Both the position numbers and the translations under genes were made by a program. DNA of 8,489 nt from Ruminococcus sp. (GTDB taxonomy: Bacteria; Bacillota; Clostridia; Oscillospirales; Ruminococcaceae): NCBI GenBank assembly GCA_031262625.1, contig JAISHJ010000092.1, positions 1 to 8,489 on the forward strand, given 5' to 3'. The notes under the pieces were generated by a model. The model did not search any database. It was not told the DNA's origin and worked only from the letters and a program-made list of their open reading frames with translations. Below are positions 6,532 to 8,489 of the stretch, piece by piece. Numbering within the stretch: the first letter of the stretch is position 1; each line of letters starts with the position of its first letter.

Positions 6532-6770
6532 AGTTTATCAATCGCACCGGACTGGGATTTTAGTTTTTGGAGTAAGCCTTCGGGGAGTTTGCTTGCTTTT
6601 GCGGAGCGGTTGAATTCGAGCATATCGGCTGCTTCTGCGCGGATTACGCGGACTTCGCGGGGGGCATCAACGCCGATTTTTACTCTGCCGTCGCCGGTTT
6701 CTATCAGGGTAATTTTAATATTCTCGCCGATTAAGATACTCTCGTCCTTTTTACGGGAGATGATAAGCAT
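6528..6770 (-). CDS. csrA: Carbon storage regulator / translational regulator CsrA
   Basis: Small homodimeric RNA-binding protein that blocks translation by binding GGA-containing leader hairpins. In Bacillota its best known target is the flagellin mRNA, and FliW antagonises it. The 80-aa product starts MLIISRKKDESILIG and has the conserved core VKIGVDAPREVRVIR (30-44), with Arg44 at the RNA-binding position. A C-terminal helical extension longer than in the 61-aa Escherichia coli protein follows, as expected where FliW is the partner. The start is clear: GAGGAGG in the last codons of fliW lies about eight bases upstream, and the gene begins 3 bp after the fliW stop, so the two are translationally coupled and made together. 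Confidence 0.97.
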   Translation of the reverse strand: MLIISRKKDESILIGENIKITLIETGDGRVKIGVDAPREVRVIRAEAADMLEFNRSAKASKLPEGLLQKLKSQSGAIDKL

Positions 6771-6773
6771 AAG

Positions 6774-7214
6774 TTACCCCTCCTCGCTTCCGATTTCCGT
6801 GAATACCGGGTAACGAACAGGATATTCTTCATCAAGTATAATCTGTTTTGCCTGCATAGTCGAAAGGTTTACGACTATCGGACAGCGCAAATTTACGGTT
6901 GTATCGCGATACCGCTCCGGGATAATTGATATTACGAATACTCCTACCGGTGTAAGGTCCCCTACGTCAAGTTCCTCAAGAAGCTGCCACTCGTCAAGCA
7001 TATAGTCCGGTACTATTTCATACGGATTAAAAACAATAAAGCAAGTTCCCGCGTCGTCAATGCTTTGCAGCCAACACGGATAAACTCCCTCGCCAAGCGG
7101 CGAAAGCACCGCGAAGCGATGGTCATTCTCAAATCCCGGTATCCCGTCCGGGAAGTTTATTATCTTTTCATCAATAATTTCAACTTCGCCGAAGTCTCGT
7201 GTATCAATAAGCAT
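6774..7214 (-). CDS. fliW: Flagellar assembly factor FliW (CsrA antagonist)
   Basis: Cytoplasmic protein that binds either flagellin or CsrA. When flagellin is secreted, FliW is freed, captures CsrA and relieves repression of flagellin translation. The 146-aa product carries the family signature: MLIDTRDFGEVEI at 1-13, INFPDGIPGFEN at 19-30, an FIVFNPYEIVPDYMLD region in the middle, and VNLRCPIVVNLSTMQAKQII (about 107-126). The length is normal. The start ATG has only a modest upstream site (AAAGAGA). It is first in a probable fliW-csrA-fliD-fliS unit and is separated from the DUF6470 gene by 234 bp, where a promoter may lie. Known antagonists of this family share the strand-rich fold suggested here. 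Confidence 0.96.
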   Translation of the reverse strand: MLIDTRDFGEVEIIDEKIINFPDGIPGFENDHRFAVLSPLGEGVYPCWLQSIDDAGTCFIVFNPYEIVPDYMLDEWQLLEELDVGDLTPVGVFVISIIPERYRDTTVNLRCPIVVNLSTMQAKQIILDEEYPVRYPVFTEIGSEEG

Positions 7215-7260
7215 AAATTCAATCTCTTTTTATATTCTTATTATTTTTATCGTGCAGTTT

Positions 7261-7290
7261 TCTATAATCTTAAATTTAAATTTTTTACAA
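7261..7290 (-). promoter_or_regulatory. Possible promoter upstream of fliW
   Basis: TTGTAA at 7285-7290 and TATAGA at 7261-7266 on the minus strand, spaced 18 bp, in a very A+T-rich stretch. The predicted start near 7254 would give a leader of about 40 bases before fliW. The match is imperfect and A+T-rich DNA yields such sites by chance. No clear sigma-28 (sigma-D) flagellar promoter was found in the gap. Confidence 0.35.
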
Positions 7291-7316
7291 TAGGGTTTTG
7301 ATGTTCGCTTGATGTG

Positions 7317-7386
7317 TTGCACTCTGCCCGTGCGAGAATTTTATTCTGCGAAGCGCAAAGCATAAAAGCCCTGCACGAAAGTGCAA
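7317..7386. other. Cluster of small dyads in the DUF6470-fliW intergenic region
   Basis: Outer arms ttgcact (7317-7323) and agtgcaa (7380-7386) enclose agaat/attct (7335-7347), tgcg/cgca (7347-7357) and tgcac/gtgca with a four-base loop (7372-7385). The last stem competes with the outer pair. On the plus strand its loop is GAAA. I do not recognise a known riboswitch or RNA family. Together with the possible terminator and promoter it fills the 234 bp between the two genes. Confidence 0.35.
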
Positions 7387-7414
7387 AGTCAGAAGAAGAT
7401 TGCGGCGTAAAAGC

Positions 7415-7450
7415 AAAAAAGAGGAACAAAGAGGAGGAATACCCTCTCTT
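7415..7450 (-). terminator. Possible weak terminator after the flgL-DUF6470 genes
   Basis: Minus-strand AAGAGAGG (7443-7450) can pair with CCTCCTCTT (7429-7437) with one bulged base and a five-base loop, followed after a short spacer by TTTTTT (7415-7420). The T run is not directly at the stem, and the stem overlaps the stop codon, so function is uncertain. Confidence 0.35.
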
Positions 7451-8039
7451 ATCCCTCCGGCGGAACGTAGTTAGGGTCAGCGGAGCGAGGGAAATACAGG
7501 GGAGAGCCGAGGTATTTTATCTCGAGATCGGGGAGTTGGTTAATTATAATTTCTACAGAGCGCGGAACGAACTTCCATTCTGTAGACGTGGGAACAGCGG
7601 CGTATTCGCCGTCATCATCCTTATCGAAACTGTAGGATTGATTGCCGTTAGACCAGTTGATTACGTTTTTTGAGGAAGTCTGACGAGGAGTAATCTTTGA
7701 TGCAACGGATTCAATGGGGCGCGCAGCCATCTTAGCGCGGATGGGGTTCTTGGAAATTTGCGACACCGGATCACCTTCTATCTCCTGAAAATCTTCTGAC
7801 TGCCCGTAAGCCTTTGTTTGCGGGTGAACGGGCTGATAGGTATAAGCGGTCGGAGAGACAGCGTTAATGTCGAGATGGTCTTGAGCGTTAAAGTCATTGA
7901 TAATCGGGAGCGGGGAGCTTTCAATCGTATTCTTCCGCGGAGCGGGCGAAGCGCCTTCGATACGCTCGAATTTCCACGGCGTGACATTGATTTCAATATC
8001 CATAGGAATACGCTTAATCTGCAGCAGTTGACCTACCAT
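7449..8039 (-). CDS. yviE: DUF6470 family (YviE-like) flagellar-cluster protein
   Basis: A 196-aa protein matching the position and look of Bacillus YviE, a DUF6470 protein encoded between flgL and fliW with no established molecular role. The N terminus LLQIKRIPMDIEINVTPWKFE (split here as LLQIKRIPMDIE then INVTPWKFE) resembles the family's beta-strand opening of short amphipathic I/V repeats. The middle is polar and probably flexible, and the end has PDLEIKYLGSPLYFP and a final SADPNYVPPEG. No signal peptide, membrane segment or enzyme motif is seen. AAGGAGG (8047-8053) lies seven bases before the ATG, 30 bp after flgL, so the two genes are co-transcribed. A structural or export-accessory role is inferred from context only. 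Confidence 0.85.
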   Translation of the reverse strand: MVGQLLQIKRIPMDIEINVTPWKFERIEGASPAPRKNTIESSPLPIINDFNAQDHLDINAVSPTAYTYQPVHPQTKAYGQSEDFQEIEGDPVSQISKNPIRAKMAARPIESVASKITPRQTSSKNVINWSNGNQSYSFDKDDDGEYAAVPTSTEWKFVPRSVEIIINQLPDLEIKYLGSPLYFPRSADPNYVPPEG

Positions 8040-8069
8040 GTTCTTACCTCCTTTTTAATTAAAGGGAAA

Positions 8070-8489
8070 TTAAATAAAGTCAAATATGCTTCGGGGGAGA
8101 ATGTTTGCGCCCATTTTAAGGGAAGCATCATAGGCGGCTTGGATAGCGTAGTAGTTGGTAATTTCTGAATATATGTCCACACCCTCAACGGTGTTTTGGC
8201 GCTCGAAAAGGGCGTTGCGCGCATCTTCGTTCTTGCTTGTGTAGTATTCGAGGGAAGTGTAGCGTACACCGAGTTCTGTAATTGAAGTCCTTATGTTTGT
8301 GGAAGAATCATCCGTCTTGTCGATGTATTTTGAGAGTTCGTCTACCTGTTCAAGGTCGCCTGTAGAAGCAATAGCCGCCGCATCAAGAGTAAGCTGAATG
8401 AGGTTTGTAGCGTAACCTTCACTGTCAACCCCGTATCCTAAGATTTTGAAGCCCTCCATGGCAGTGTCGAAAGCGGTGTTCGGGTTAAC
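8070..8489 (-). CDS. flgL: Flagellar hook-associated protein 3, FlgL (C-terminal 139 residues; 5' end outside window)
   Basis: C-terminal part of a hook-filament junction protein, secreted through the flagellar export apparatus to sit between FlgK and flagellin. The visible part is a flagellin-type C-terminal helical domain. It includes LEQVDELSKYIDKTDDSSTNIRTSI, given here as LEQVDELSKYID then SSTNIRTSITELGVRY, and VEGVDIYSEITNYYAIQAAY, and it ends GANILPRSIFDFI. That ending, with D-x-x-x-x-I-x-x-x-x-x-x-Q-A-A-Y-x-A-x and a terminal aromatic/hydrophobic run, is typical of FlgL and flagellins. FlgL is preferred over flagellin because a DUF6470-fliW-csrA series follows directly, as downstream of flgL in Bacillus. 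The frame is open to the right edge. Confidence 0.9.
   Translation of the reverse strand, partial: VNPNTAFDTAMEGFKILGYGVDSEGYATNLIQLTLDAAAIASTGDLEQVDELSKYIDKTDDSSTNIRTSITELGVRYTSLEYYTSKNEDARNALFERQNTVEGVDIYSEITNYYAIQAAYDASLKMGANILPRSIFDFI

Noticed and set aside
7314..7673. 119-codon plus-strand frame across the DUF6470 end and the intergenic gap
   Set aside because: Antisense to a well-supported gene and without a recognisable family or ribosome-binding site.
8033..8269. 78-codon minus-strand frame overlapping flgL and its downstream gap
   Set aside because: Out of frame with flgL, which shows clear family sequence over the same DNA.

Overview
All genes in this window lie on the minus strand, so transcription runs from high to low coordinates. 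The content is a flagellar late-assembly block (8489 down to about 2954) followed by a housekeeping operon (2815 down to 1). The order flgL - DUF6470 (YviE-like) - fliW - csrA - fliD - fliS - FliT-position gene is the Bacillota (Firmicutes) arrangement known from Bacillus and Clostridia. Together with strong GGAGG-type ribosome-binding sites, moderate GC, a short-form FtsY and an archaeal/eukaryotic-type (class 3) ProS, this points to a motile member of the Clostridia. I cannot name a genus from sequence alone.

Flagellar block: the C-terminal part of the hook-filament junction protein FlgL enters at the right edge. It is followed by a DUF6470 protein, then a 234-bp intergenic stretch with a possible terminator, several small dyads and a weak promoter-like site. 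Next come fliW and csrA, the partner-switch pair in which FliW sequesters CsrA and so links flagellin levels to flagellin mRNA translation. A 91-bp gap with a hairpin over the csrA stop codon leads to an unusually large filament cap gene (fliD, 870 aa), the flagellin chaperone fliS, and a 147-aa coiled-coil-like protein in the position of fliT. A good intrinsic terminator (about 2861-2927) closes the block.

Housekeeping block: a near-consensus sigma-70/A promoter (TTGCAA, 17 bp, TATAAT) sits directly against the ftsY start, leaving almost no leader. It drives a tightly packed operon: ftsY (SRP receptor), rdgB/HAM1 (non-canonical NTP pyrophosphatase, 38-bp overlap with ftsY), yhbY (CRM-domain ribosome-associated RNA-binding protein, 1-bp overlap with rdgB) and proS (prolyl-tRNA synthetase, cut by the left edge). 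The theme is protein synthesis and membrane targeting.

The most unusual point is 754-1059. The CRM domain of YhbY ends near residue 85, but its frame continues for about 94 residues as an Arg/Gly/Asn-rich basic tail. The same DNA in another frame encodes a 101-aa single-pass membrane protein with an acidic tail, and hand-counted codon-position GC favours that second frame. This is either true dual coding or an overprinted extension. No CRISPR, mobile element, tRNA or rRNA was seen. No clear new multi-gene system is visible; most of the window is ordinary core genome.
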